From positions 4,391,001 through 4,455,000 of the forward strand of contig NZ_CP147247.1 of the NCBI RefSeq assembly GCF_002140975.2: 64,000 nt of DNA, in the 5' to 3' direction. The notes below the pieces were generated by a model, which saw nothing but the letters and a program-made list of their open reading frames with translations, was not told the DNA's origin and did not search any database. The DNA comes from Enterococcus sp. 9E7_DIV0242. GTDB lineage: Bacteria; Bacillota; Bacilli; Lactobacillales; Enterococcaceae. This document shows positions 7,507 to 16,159 of the stretch, in pieces (positions within the stretch are counted from its first letter, which is position 1; each line of letters begins with the position of its first letter). The position numbers were made by a program, and so were the translations under genes.

Positions 7507-10422
7507 ATGGAACATTCTTTGTTAGAACATTTTCAAAATTCTTTAGAGCATAGTTTCATTGATCAGGATAAAGATTACAATGATTTATACAAGGCTAGAT
7601 TATTGACGAACAATGAAGAAGAACGTAGCTTTGTACTAAATGAAATTGAAGAAGAACTTAGCACCTGCAAGGAATTTTTCTTTGCGGTTGCTTTTATTAC
7701 AGAAAATGGGTTACAGCCATTAAAAACTGTATTAGCTGATTTAGCAAAGAAAGGTGTTCGAGGACGGATTATTACTTCGAATTATCTTTTTTTCAATGCG
7801 CCTAAAATGTTTCAAGAGCTTCTTAAGCTAAAAAATGTTGATGTCCATATTACTGATATGGAAGGATTTCATGCTAAAGGCTATTACTTCAAGCATGAAG
7901 ATCATGAGACATTTATTTTAGGCAGCTCAAATCTAACTATCAAAGCTCTAAAGGTGAATTGTGAATGGAATTTGAAATTGAATTCATTAGCTAATGGTGA
8001 GTTAGTCCATTCAATGAAAAATAATTTTGAGAAAATGTGGTTAAATTCGTTTACGCTTTCTGAAGCTTGGATTAGTGACTATAAGAAAAAGTATAAGCCC
8101 ATTTTAAATACCAGAAAAGTTGATGGATTAGAGAGTCCAATTGTATCAATAGATGAAGCCGGCTTGAAGGATGACATAGATAATAGCTATCAAGCAGCAT
8201 ATATTAAGCCAAATGGAATGCAACAACAAGCGTTAAAAGAGATACAACGAGTTCGTGATGAAGGGAAACAGAAGGCGTTAGTTATTTCAGCGACAGGTAC
8301 AGGAAAAACGTATTTATCTGCTTTTGATGTGAGAAACTATGCACCTAAAAGATTATTATTCGTAGTTCATAGAGAACAAATATTGGGAAAAGCAATGGAG
8401 GACTATAAGAAAATAGTTGGTGGAAAAGATAATCAATATGGTATTTTGTCTGGTAGTAAAAAAATAACAGACGAAAAATATGTTTTTGCCACGATTCAAA
8501 CATTGTCTAAAGCAGAGACTTTGAATGGCTTTGCAAAAGATGAGTTTGATTATATCTTAATAGATGAAGTGCATCGAGCAGGAGCAAAAAGCTATAAGTC
8601 AGTTGTTGATTATTTCGAGCCGGATTTCTTTTTAGGAATGACAGCTACTCCAGAACGAACAGATGATTTCAATATTTATGAACTATTTGATTACAATATT
8701 GCTTATGAAATACGATTACAGGAAGCTTTAAAAGAAAATATGCTTTGCCCGTTTCATTATTTTGGCATTAATGATCTAGAAATAGATGGAAGCTCAGTTG
8801 AAGATATGTCTGTTTTCAATCAATTAGTAGGCAAAGAGCGAACGGATCATATTTTTGAGCAACTTGATTACTATGGACATTGTGGTGATCAGGTTCATGG
8901 ACTAGTTTTTTGTAGTAACAAAAAAGAAGCTTTTGAACTAGAAAAAATCTTCAATAAACAAGGCTTGAGGGCAAAAGCATTATGTGGTGACCATAAGATG
9001 GAAGACCGAGAAAAGGCTGTTAAGGATTTGGAAGAAGGGCGTTTAGACTATATTATTACTGTAGACATTTTCAATGAAGGAATCGATATTCCTCCAGTAA
9101 ATCAAGTAGTAATGTTGCGAAAAACTAAATCAAGCATCGTTTTTATTCAACAATTAGGTAGAGGCTTAAGAAAATCTGCTGGCAAGGATTTCGTAACGAT
9201 TATTGATTTTATTGGAAATTATGACAATAATTATTTAATTCCAATAGCACTAACAGAAGATCAATCATTGAGTAAAAATGATTTGCGAAAGAAAACAATG
9301 GCGATGAAATATCTTTCTGGAGTATCAACAATAAGCTTTGATGAAATATCAAAGAACAAGATTTTCCAATCTATAGAGTCGTCTAAACTAAACAGCGGTA
9401 TGAACTTTAAAGAAGCCTATAAGAACTTGAAAAATAAAATTGGTCACATCCCGATGCTTTTAGATTTTATCCAAAATGATACTGTAGACCCTATATTAAT
9501 AGGAAGCTATAAAAAGAATTATCATAACTTCCTTATTTGGATGAAAGAGGAAGTTTCAAAGATTTCAAACTATGAAAACCAAGTTTTGACGTTTCTTTCA
9601 AATGAATTACTCAATGGAAAAAGAAATCATGAGCTTCTATTATTAAATACGCTAATAGAGAGTAAAAGTATCTCAATTTCTGAGTTTTTTAAGTATTTAC
9701 AAAGAAAGAATTATCCAGTGGATACTACGATAAAAAACTCCATCAATAGAATTCTTAGCTTGGATTTTTTTGTAGAAACTGATCGAAAGAAATATGGAGA
9801 CCAGCCTTTAATCAAGATTGAAAAAGATACGTACTATTTGGCAGAAGATTTTTCAAAATGTTTAGACAAAAATCCATGGTTTCATAAAAATGTAATGGAT
9901 GTGATTAACACTTCCTTCGAAAGAAGTAACCGCTATGACTTAACTCGTCCATTAACCTATAATGAGGTTTATACGAGACAAGATGTTTGTAGGTTATTGA
10001 ACTGGGAAAATGATGAAAAGGGAACGATGTATGGTTATCGAATTAAGTATGATACTTTTCCAATTTTCGTGAATTACCATAAAGATGATTCCATTGATAA
10101 TAGTGTGAAATATGAAGATGAGCTGATTGATAGACATACTCTACTATGGTATACAAAGGCAAACAGAAATATGAACAGTGCTGAAGTTAAAGCTTTAATA
10201 AATTACGAAGAATCAGATTTAGCTATTCATATTTTTGTTCAAAAAGAAGTCAACCAATCAAGTGAGTTTATCTATCTTGGACAAGGATATCCCAAGAAAA
10301 AGACAATAGAACCACAGGTTGTGAAAGACAAAAATGGAAAAGATACAGATATAGTCCATGTAGAATTAGCTTTAGAAAAACCAGTCCCATTAGAAACCTA
10401 TGATTTTATAAAACAAAGATAG
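7507..10422 (+). CDS. PLD-family nuclease / SF2 helicase / DUF3427 protein
   Basis: 971 residues in three parts. An N-terminal phospholipase-D nuclease-like domain (about 50-190) has one HxK motif, H122-A-K124, and GSSN at 139-142. A superfamily 2 helicase core (about 235-600) has Walker A ATGTGKT at 262-268, DEVH at 353-356, GMTATPER near 378-385 and QLGRGLR at 549-555. A C-terminal DUF3427 region begins near 680. A single HxK motif implies that the nuclease works as a dimer. Proteins of this architecture resemble restriction-like helicase-nucleases found in defence islands. It is cytoplasmic and translationally coupled to the Nudix gene upstream. Confidence 0.9.
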   Translation: MEHSLLEHFQNSLEHSFIDQDKDYNDLYKARLLTNNEEERSFVLNEIEEELSTCKEFFFAVAFITENGLQPLKTVLADLAKKGVRGRIITSNYLFFNAPKMFQELLKLKNVDVHITDMEGFHAKGYYFKHEDHETFILGSSNLTIKALKVNCEWNLKLNSLANGELVHSMKNNFEKMWLNSFTLSEAWISDYKKKYKPILNTRKVDGLESPIVSIDEAGLKDDIDNSYQAAYIKPNGMQQQALKEIQRVRDEGKQKALVISATGTGKTYLSAFDVRNYAPKRLLFVVHREQILGKAMEDYKKIVGGKDNQYGILSGSKKITDEKYVFATIQTLSKAETLNGFAKDEFDYILIDEVHRAGAKSYKSVVDYFEPDFFLGMTATPERTDDFNIYELFDYNIAYEIRLQEALKENMLCPFHYFGINDLEIDGSSVEDMSVFNQLVGKERTDHIFEQLDYYGHCGDQVHGLVFCSNKKEAFELEKIFNKQGLRAKALCGDHKMEDREKAVKDLEEGRLDYIITVDIFNEGIDIPPVNQVVMLRKTKSSIVFIQQLGRGLRKSAGKDFVTIIDFIGNYDNNYLIPIALTEDQSLSKNDLRKKTMAMKYLSGVSTISFDEISKNKIFQSIESSKLNSGMNFKEAYKNLKNKIGHIPMLLDFIQNDTVDPILIGSYKKNYHNFLIWMKEEVSKISNYENQVLTFLSNELLNGKRNHELLLLNTLIESKSISISEFFKYLQRKNYPVDTTIKNSINRILSLDFFVETDRKKYGDQPLIKIEKDTYYLAEDFSKCLDKNPWFHKNVMDVINTSFERSNRYDLTRPLTYNEVYTRQDVCRLLNWENDEKGTMYGYRIKYDTFPIFVNYHKDDSIDNSVKYEDELIDRHTLLWYTKANRNMNSAEVKALINYEESDLAIHIFVQKEVNQSSEFIYLGQGYPKKKTIEPQVVKDKNGKDTDIVHVELALEKPVPLETYDFIKQR

Positions 10423-10424
10423 TC

Positions 10425-10470
10425 ATAAGCGATGGAAAGAGAATTCTTATCCATCGCTTATTTTCTCTCC
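10425..10470. terminator. Bidirectional terminator after the helicase gene
   Basis: Twelve-base arms 10425-10436 and 10450-10461 are exact complements around a 13-base loop, with a T-rich run to the right. The hairpin overlaps the end of the convergent minus-strand gene, so it can end transcription from both sides. Confidence 0.7.
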
Positions 10471-10728
10471 CTCAATCATCTTCTCAATTCCCTGAGCTTC
10501 TCTCAAAATTAAATCCCCATAATCCTTCTGAAACACCTTAAAAATTTTCGCACAGGTATGATAATCTCGTATAATCTTCTTCTTGTTGACTGGTGGATTC
10601 TCATCAGAGAAAAAGATTTCTAGGATTTCCAGCATGCTTTGCCAAGAGCTCAATCGCTCATTGATTTCTTGTAGCGTAAGTATTTCGTGGTAGGGGATGG
10701 CTTTGACACAGTTCACTTGTTTTTTCAT
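10447..10728 (-). CDS. Hypothetical 93-residue protein
   Basis: No family recognised. Small, charged and probably helical throughout, with no signal peptide or membrane segment. On the minus strand AGGAG lies about eight bases before the ATG, and the frame ends within a shared terminator, which support a real gene. It is convergent with the helicase gene and its base use is closer to the core genome. Its function cannot be told from the sequence. Confidence 0.65.
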   Translation of the reverse strand: MKKQVNCVKAIPYHEILTLQEINERLSSWQSMLEILEIFFSDENPPVNKKKIIRDYHTCAKIFKVFQKDYGDLILREAQGIEKMIEGEKISDG

Positions 10729-10857
10729 GGTTGATACTCCTTTTTGGTAGATTCGATCATTATGTAGTGTATTCGGCGTTCATTTTCTAGAAATCAAGAA
10801 ATCGATAGAGTGTTGCAAGAAAAATTTGTCCTTGTGTAGCAATCTTTCTTGAAATTA

Positions 10858-10957
10858 GGTACAATAACAGTTGGGCAACTTGTATAGATGGTTACAGCTG
10901 TTTATACAGGGCTTTGTCGTTCGGTTGGCGCCAGACGACGAAGTGCCTTTTTTATTT
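10858..10957 (+). ncRNA. Candidate small RNA or structured element, copy 1
   Basis: A possible -10 (TACAAT, 10860-10865) is followed by a block with a GTTACAGCTGT motif. A stem of about 10 pairs then encloses a loop holding CGGTTGGCGCC, with a run of seven T right after it: a good intrinsic terminator. A diverged copy occurs at 11193-11270. The loop motif is kept and stem bases change on both sides (GTCGT/ACGAC versus TTGAT/ATCAG), which points to conserved RNA structure. No convincing -35 was found. No known RNA family recognised. Confidence 0.45.
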
Positions 10958-11043
10958 TGTGCTGAAACTTGAGTAAGGTATTCCTCATCATTCTCTTGCT
11001 TTTTTTAGTAGTCTTTGTATTCTTTTTATATTGCAGGATAGAA

Positions 11044-11079
11044 AAAAGACGATAGCGAGATGAACCCTGCTATCGTCTG
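11044..11079 (-). terminator. Minus-strand intrinsic terminator in a gene-free stretch
   Basis: Nine-base exact arms (GACGATAGC and its complement) around a 12-base loop are followed on the minus strand by six T. It implies a transcript coming from the right, although no minus-strand gene is visible between it and 11463. It may serve the 11463-11948 gene or an unseen small RNA. Confidence 0.6.
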
Positions 11080-11192
11080 CAATAGTCAACAAATAATACT
11101 GGTATGCTTACAGTCCATGGGTAAAGGAGTGATTGTCCTTTTTAGGTCAAGGAGAATTGGGTAGACTGAAGCAATCAGTTTGTTTGTGCTAC

Positions 11193-11270
11193 TGGCGACT
11201 TGCAAGGCAGTTACAGCTGTCTCTACAAGGCTTCATTGATGCGGTTGGCGCCGAATCAGGAAGTGCCAAT
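11193..11270 (+). repeat. Structured element, copy 2 (diverged)
   Basis: Second copy of the element at 10874-10950. It shares GGCRACTTG, GTTACAGCTGT, the CGGTTGGCGCC loop and a final GAAGTGCC. The stem has paired changes relative to copy 1, and the poly-T tail is lost, so it is no longer an obvious terminator. The rest of the 10729-11462 gap holds the minus-strand terminator and no supported gene. Confidence 0.5.
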
Positions 11271-11462
11271 TATCTATTCAATTGTCATTATTTTCTATCC
11301 TACGCCATTTAGTATAGCCGAAAGAAATGGCTGTTGCAATGCGAACAAATGTTAAATAACATCAACGTGTGCTTCCTTTTAATATATAAGGAAAAATAAC
11401 ATGAAAAAATTTTTGTCGTTTGTAAATTATAGAGAGCTCAATTCTTAAGTACCTACTTTGTT

Positions 11463-11948
11463 TTAGACTTGAACACCAAAAATCCCCTGAATCATTGCCC
11501 AGAAAACTACTAGTAAGAGAAACGCCCATCCTCCGGCAATCTTTTTTGTGATAAAGATTTTTTTTGAAGTAAAGGCTGTGTACAAGGCATTGGAGCACAC
11601 AACAAATATAGAAAGATATTCTATCGCCTTCAAAAAGTCTCCGTTTTTTAAACTGTCAAAGAATACACCGATGGACCCCATAACGAAAAAGGAAAGAAAA
11701 AATATCCAAACTAGTTGTATCGTAGTTTTCGGAGTTCTACGGGGACTCCTATCCTTAGGTCGAGGTGGTATCGTCGATTGTCGGCTTGGTCTTTTTGGTG
11801 AAATAGTGGGCTTCGCGGTGGTTTTGACCTTTTCTTCAATGACAGAAGAGCCATTTTCATAAACCGTATGACAATAAGGGCAAGTGTAGACAGAAGCATC
11901 TTTTACCAATTCTACACTACCACATGCTTCACAATATATTTTCTTCAT
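11463..11948 (-). CDS. Zinc-ribbon membrane protein, hypothetical
   Basis: 161 residues. An N-terminal zinc ribbon has CEAC and CPYC pairs (about residues 8-28). A proline-, lysine- and arginine-rich linker (about 45-75) follows, then three hydrophobic segments (about 78-100, 108-126 and 138-158). The topology suggests a cytoplasmic metal-binding head on a membrane anchor. AAGGAG precedes the ATG and a promoter lies just upstream. This layout is common in small Firmicute proteins of unknown role, and no specific function is proposed. Confidence 0.75.
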   Translation of the reverse strand: MKKIYCEACGSVELVKDASVYTCPYCHTVYENGSSVIEEKVKTTAKPTISPKRPSRQSTIPPRPKDRSPRRTPKTTIQLVWIFFLSFFVMGSIGVFFDSLKNGDFLKAIEYLSIFVVCSNALYTAFTSKKIFITKKIAGGWAFLLLVVFWAMIQGIFGVQV

Positions 11949-11978
11949 TTTTTTCTCCTTTTTTGTGTTCTAGCAATT

Positions 11979-12008
11979 ATTATACACTTTTACAATTAAC
12001 TGATTCAA
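11979..12008 (-). promoter_or_regulatory. Promoter of the zinc-ribbon gene
   Basis: Read on the minus strand: TTGAAT, an 18-base spacer and a perfect TATAAT, about 30 bases before the start codon. Confidence 0.55.
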
Positions 12009-12233
12009 TCTAATTCTCAAAGAATGTGATTCTTCTAAAATGGAGGGTTATGAAACAAATTAGCGGAGGGGAACAGCTAATGGTTGTAAACTAGAAGAGT
12101 GAGAGCGCTATTTCTGGAAACCGAATGAATGCTGCTTGTTTTCCTAAATGGTCAGTGAAAATGACTATGTCCATTATGAAAGTCATGATTTATAATAAGC
12201 ATATAAAAAATCTTCAAGAAAAGGAGCACCCCT

Positions 12234-12755
12234 ATGTCCAACCAACAACTACCAAGCTTCAAATACAGCCCCAACCTTGAATCGATCGGTATTCTCAATA
12301 ACAAGGAGAGTACCTGTGAGTGCTGTGGAGACAGAGTGACTAAATCGATCAGCCATATGTACTGCGTCGATGAAATCCAATGTATTTGTCTGAACTGTGT
12401 ATCTAATGGAAAAGCGGCAGAGAAATTTGATGGGGATTTTATTCAAGATGCTGAACATGACCAAGTGACTGATCCGGCAAAAATTAAAGAACTGTTTCAA
12501 CGAACCCCTGGCTATATCAGCTGGCAGGGAGAATACTGGTTGGTGCATTGTCAGGATTTTTGTGCTTATCTTGGTGAGGTTGGAACGAAAGAACTGGAGG
12601 AGCTGGGGATAGCCGATCAGGTGATTTCCGAGTATGAAGCGTTAGACGAATATGAGGATATTCGACCCTATTTAGTAAAGTCTGGCTCGATGTGCGGGTA
12701 CCTATTCCAATGCCTGCATTGTGGAAAATACCGATTATGGGTAGATGCCGACTAA
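12234..12755 (+). CDS. CbrC family (UPF0167) protein
   Basis: 173 residues with the CbrC/UPF0167 pattern. The N-terminus is LPSFKYSPN, followed by a cysteine pair CECCGDR, a central PGYISWQGEYWLVHCQDFCAYLG block and a final FQCLHCGKYRLW. Cysteine pairs at both ends suggest metal binding. The family is named after E. coli CbrC, linked to colicin E2 tolerance; its biochemical role is unknown. AAGGAG lies about eight bases before the ATG. It appears to be a single-gene unit with its own terminator. Confidence 0.85.
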   Translation: MSNQQLPSFKYSPNLESIGILNNKESTCECCGDRVTKSISHMYCVDEIQCICLNCVSNGKAAEKFDGDFIQDAEHDQVTDPAKIKELFQRTPGYISWQGEYWLVHCQDFCAYLGEVGTKELEELGIADQVISEYEALDEYEDIRPYLVKSGSMCGYLFQCLHCGKYRLWVDAD

Positions 12756-12824
12756 GTACGATGTTGTGGTTGCCCGCCCAAGAATCGGTTTTTTACTTGA
12801 AGAAGCCATTTTTTGAATCATTAG

Positions 12825-12858
12825 AAAAGGACATAGCAGCCGCTATGTTCTTTTCTTT
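12825..12858 (+). terminator. Terminator after the CbrC-like gene
   Basis: Nine-base arms 12829-12837 and 12842-12850 with one wobble pair and a four-base loop, then TTTTCTTT. Confidence 0.65.
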
Positions 12859-13023
12859 GCTCGCATTTTTTGTAATTTCAAATTGAAAAATTATTCCATT
12901 CTCACATCTGTTTATCATTAAAAAGTAATTGGAATTTTCAGAAATCTTCGTTTTTCTCTTTTTCTATAACAAAACTTGGTATATACTTGGAAAAGCAAAA
13001 AAATTTTAAAGGAGATTAGGCAA

Positions 13024-13719
13024 ATGGAATGGATCAAGTTAATCGGTATTTTGATTATTTTAGTTGGATTTATTTTTAAGTTTGATACGATCGCAGTCGT
13101 GTTGATTGCGGCGTTTGTAACAGCAATGGTATCAGGGATATCGATTGTAGAGTTTTTAGAAATGTTGGGAGAGGCGTTTGTTTCCAATCGTTTGGTTACG
13201 TTGTTCTTATTGACCTTACCAATGATCGGGATATCTGAGCGATTCGGGTTGCGCCAACAAGCAGTGGTGTTGATCGAGAAGATCAAGAGCCTGACGCCGG
13301 GACGTTTTATCACCATTTACTTGATAATTCGAGAACTGGCCGGGGCATTCTCTATTCGTATCCAAGGACATACGCAGTTTATTCGTCCTATTGTTAATCC
13401 AATGGCGCAAGCAGCGGCTGAGAACAAATACGGCAAGCTGGATGAAGAGGATGAAGAGAAAATCAAGGCTCGCGCAGCTGCAAATGAAAACTTCGGGAAC
13501 TTTTTTGCACAGAATACCTTTGTTGCAGCGTCAGGTGTGTTGTTGATTACAGGAACGATGAAATCGTTGGGCTATGAAATCGCGGAATCATCTGTCGCTA
13601 AAATGTCGATTCCTATCGCTTTGATCGTGTTGATTTTAGCAGCAGGATACAATCTATTGATGGATCGAAAATTAGCGAAGAAGTACGGCAGTAGACAGGA
13701 TAAAGGAGGACAACAATAA
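13024..13719 (+). CDS. DUF969 membrane protein
   Basis: 231 residues. The start is the ATG at 13024, which has AAAGGAG nine bases upstream; a longer in-frame extension from 12976 lacks such a site. Membrane segments lie near residues 4-22, 26-46, 58-76 and 200-220. The conserved RIQGHTQFIRPIVNPMA and NENFGNFFAQNTF blocks mark DUF969. The stop overlaps the DUF979 start by one base. The two families nearly always occur together and are thought to form a transporter. The pyroglutamyl peptidase downstream suggests a substrate linked to 5-oxoproline. Confidence 0.88.
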   Translation: MEWIKLIGILIILVGFIFKFDTIAVVLIAAFVTAMVSGISIVEFLEMLGEAFVSNRLVTLFLLTLPMIGISERFGLRQQAVVLIEKIKSLTPGRFITIYLIIRELAGAFSIRIQGHTQFIRPIVNPMAQAAAENKYGKLDEEDEEKIKARAAANENFGNFFAQNTFVAASGVLLITGTMKSLGYEIAESSVAKMSIPIALIVLILAAGYNLLMDRKLAKKYGSRQDKGGQQ

Positions 13720-14639
13720 TGGAACAATTGATTACGAACTTATTGGAGTTTTTCTATATTTTGATTGGGCTCCTATTGATAGCAACGGCAGTGAGAGTAT
13801 TCAAGGATGAGACACATCCTACACGTTTGGGAACATCGGCTTTCTGGCTGCTTTTAGGAATTGTTTTTGCTTTTGGTAATTTTATCCCGTTTTTGATTGA
13901 CGGTATTATCATCATCCTGATGGGTGTGTTGACATTGTTCAAACAGGTTCGGATCGGCAAGCTGGCTGATGTGGATGAAGAGGTTGCAGAAGCTTCAGCA
14001 AAACGTGTGGGCAGCTGGATTTTCTTACCATGTATCCTTTTAGCGTTATTCGCTGTTGGAATCTCTTATACACCATTAGGCGGTCAGGTTGGGATCGGGA
14101 TCGCGTCTATTCTGACCCTATTGATTGCGATGCTTATTACCTCCGCAAAACCAAAAACGGTGGCAGACGATGCAGACCGTATGATTCAACAAGTTGGGAC
14201 AAGCGGTATTTTACCACAGTTGTTAGCAGCACTAGGTGTTATCTTTAACGCTGCTGGTGTTGGAACAGTTATTTCTAACGGGATTTCCGGGTTTATTCCA
14301 GAAGGCAATCGTTTTATAGGTGTTGTTGCATACTGTCTTGGTATGGTGATTTTCACGATGATCATGGGGAACGGTTTTGCGGCTTTCACTGTGATTACGG
14401 CTGGAATTGGAGTACCGTTTGTTATCGCTCAAGGGGGTGACCCAGTTGTTGCCGGAGCACTTGCAATGACTGCCGGCTTCTGTGGGACTTTACTGACTCC
14501 GATGGCCGCGAATTTTAATGCTTTGCCAGCGGCTTTATTGGAAATGAAAGACCCGAATGCGGTCATCAAAACGCAAGCACCGATTGCAGCGATTCTGATT
14601 GTTGTGCATATCGCATTGATGTATTTCTTAGCGTTTTAG
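13719..14639 (+). CDS. DUF979 membrane protein
   Basis: 306 residues, about nine hydrophobic segments, with a short cytoplasmic charged loop near 80-100. The blocks MGNGFAAFTVITAGIGVPF and GFCGTLLTPMAANFNALPAALLEM are the DUF979 signature and resemble the discontinuous-helix regions of secondary carriers. It is translationally coupled to DUF969. After it come 235 bases without a gene, then pcp. It is presumed to be the second half of a permease, with the substrate inferred only from its neighbours. Confidence 0.88.
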   Translation: MEQLITNLLEFFYILIGLLLIATAVRVFKDETHPTRLGTSAFWLLLGIVFAFGNFIPFLIDGIIIILMGVLTLFKQVRIGKLADVDEEVAEASAKRVGSWIFLPCILLALFAVGISYTPLGGQVGIGIASILTLLIAMLITSAKPKTVADDADRMIQQVGTSGILPQLLAALGVIFNAAGVGTVISNGISGFIPEGNRFIGVVAYCLGMVIFTMIMGNGFAAFTVITAGIGVPFVIAQGGDPVVAGALAMTAGFCGTLLTPMAANFNALPAALLEMKDPNAVIKTQAPIAAILIVVHIALMYFLAF

Positions 14640-14874
14640 TTAAATTGATTGCTTGAAATTGCATGGATGAAAGAGAGGGTGTATCATGGGTTTATTCTTT
14701 GAATAGAAGCCAAGATATGACCTGAATTGTAGCATCAGCTCAAATTAAACAAGTAGTAGTAAGACAGCTATTTTGTTAGTGAAACAACGGGTAAATGATG
14801 GACAGTGGTAGAGACCTAGTTGTCATCATCAGCTTTAGAGAGCAAAAGAATACAGAGAAGGAGCGAAATAAATC

Positions 14875-15522
14875 ATGAAGATTTTAGTTACAGGATTTGA
14901 TCCTTTTGGCGGAGAACCAATTAATCCGGCGTTAGAAGCAGTAAAAGGCTTAGCTGATACGATCAGTGGAGCAGAAATCATCAAACTTGAGATTCCTACG
15001 GTCTTTGGAAAATCAGCTGAGGTGGTGAGAAAAGCGATTCTTGAGCATCAACCAGATGTTGTTTTGAATATTGGTCAAGCAGGTGGCCGTTTTGCCCCAT
15101 CGCCTGAACGTGTAGCGATCAATGTGGATGATGCGCGTATTCCTGATAACGAGGGCAATCAGCCAGTGGATGAAGCAATTCAAACGGATGGTGAGCCTGC
15201 TTACTTCACACAGCTGCCAATCAAAGCAATGGTAGCTGCTATGAAAGAAGCTGGATTCCCGGCAGTTGTTTCCAACACAGCTGGAACATTCGTCTGCAAC
15301 CACATCATGTATCAAGTGCAATATATGATCGATAAAGAGTTCCCTAATATGACGGGTGGGTTTATCCATGTTCCATTTATTCCGGAACAGGTTGTAGATA
15401 AAGTCGGTCAGCCATACATGAGTTTAACTGATATCACGAAGTCTTTAGAGAAAGCGATCGAAGCGATTGTTGCCTATGATGGCAAAGAGGATATGAAGGC
15501 TATAGGGGGTGCCATCCACTGA
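14875..15522 (+). CDS. pcp: Pyrrolidone-carboxylate peptidase (C15)
   Basis: Removes N-terminal pyroglutamate (5-oxoproline) from peptides in the cytoplasm. 215 residues, the normal length. The catalytic triad is visible as E78 in [10 protein letters not shown]141 in GTFVCNH and H165 in GFIHVPF. The N-terminus [13 protein letters not shown] is diagnostic. AGAAGGAG precedes the ATG. Its stop TGA overlaps the start of the next gene (TGATGG), so the two are coupled. Downstream of DUF969-DUF979 it probably processes imported peptides. Confidence 0.97.
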   Translation: MKILVTGFDPFGGEPINPALEAVKGLADTISGAEIIKLEIPTVFGKSAEVVRKAILEHQPDVVLNIGQAGGRFAPSPERVAINVDDARIPDNEGNQPVDEAIQTDGEPAYFTQLPIKAMVAAMKEAGFPAVVSNTAGTFVCNHIMYQVQYMIDKEFPNMTGGFIHVPFIPEQVVDKVGQPYMSLTDITKSLEKAIEAIVAYDGKEDMKAIGGAIH

Positions 15523-15974
15523 TGGATGGAAAAGAATTACCGTTATTTACCTATGGCAGTCTGATGAAGGACTTGTTCAATTACCAAAAATATCTGAATG
15601 GGAAAGTCAAAGGAACACCAAGAAGAGCGCGGATTAAAGGGCAACTGTTTCATATGAATGAGAAGCAGTATCCCGCATTGCTTTCCGGTGCCGACTGGGT
15701 CTATGGAGAAATTTTTGAGCTCAGTGATTTCGAGCAGGATATTTCCTCTGTAGATCGATTGGAGAATTATTTTGGTGTTGAGGATGCGCGTAATGAGTAT
15801 GAACGTCGCGTCGTTGAAGTCGAGGTGTTTGATGAAAACACGGGGACCTTTAGTCTGACGGAGAAAGTTTATTGCTACCTCTATGTGGTGGACAACGATC
15901 CTCGTTTTAATCAGCACAGCTTGTATTTGAAAGATGGCAATTGGCGGAATTACCATGAACGTATCGCCAACTAA
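15522..15974 (+). CDS. Gamma-glutamylcyclotransferase-like (AIG2/GGCT) protein
   Basis: 150 residues with the GGCT-like fold signature. FTYGSLMKD near the start binds the gamma-glutamyl carboxylate, and the glutamate of WVYGEIFEL is the likely acid/base residue. Family members release 5-oxoproline from gamma-glutamyl amino acids or amines. It starts within the pcp stop codon. Two enzymes that both liberate 5-oxoproline in one operon make a shared pathway likely. The exact substrate is not known. Confidence 0.85.
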   Translation: MDGKELPLFTYGSLMKDLFNYQKYLNGKVKGTPRRARIKGQLFHMNEKQYPALLSGADWVYGEIFELSDFEQDISSVDRLENYFGVEDARNEYERRVVEVEVFDENTGTFSLTEKVYCYLYVVDNDPRFNQHSLYLKDGNWRNYHERIAN

Positions 15975-15991
15975 GTGAAGAAGGTCTAGAT

Positions 15992-16039
15992 GAAACACTC
16001 TTGGAATCAGTTTTTACTGATTTTCAAGAGTGTTTTTTT
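15992..16039 (+). terminator. Terminator of the pcp operon
   Basis: AAACACTCTTG and its complement (15993-16003, 16025-16035) with an extra inner AATCAG/CTGATT pairing and a run of seven T. Confidence 0.85.
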
Positions 16040-16159
16040 ATCGGAATATTGATGGAAAAACAGGAGGACGAATGGTCGGAACTATAGTAAAATAAAAGGA
16101 TAAAAGAAATGATCGGTAGGCTTTCTTAAACGAGTTTTATGAGAAGAGAGAGAACGAGA

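Noticed and set aside
11157..11330. TTG-started frame through RNA-like copy 2
   Set aside because: The frame is not kept in copy 1 because of a one-base length difference, while the stem pairing is; RNA structure explains the conservation better.
11548..11862. Plus-strand frame opposite the zinc-ribbon gene
   Set aside because: It mirrors the proline/lysine linker of the minus-strand gene, which has motifs, promoter and ribosome binding site; the plus frame has none.
12692..12886. 64-codon frame overlapping the end of the CbrC-like gene
   Set aside because: Overlaps a recognised gene and the following terminator; no ribosome binding site.
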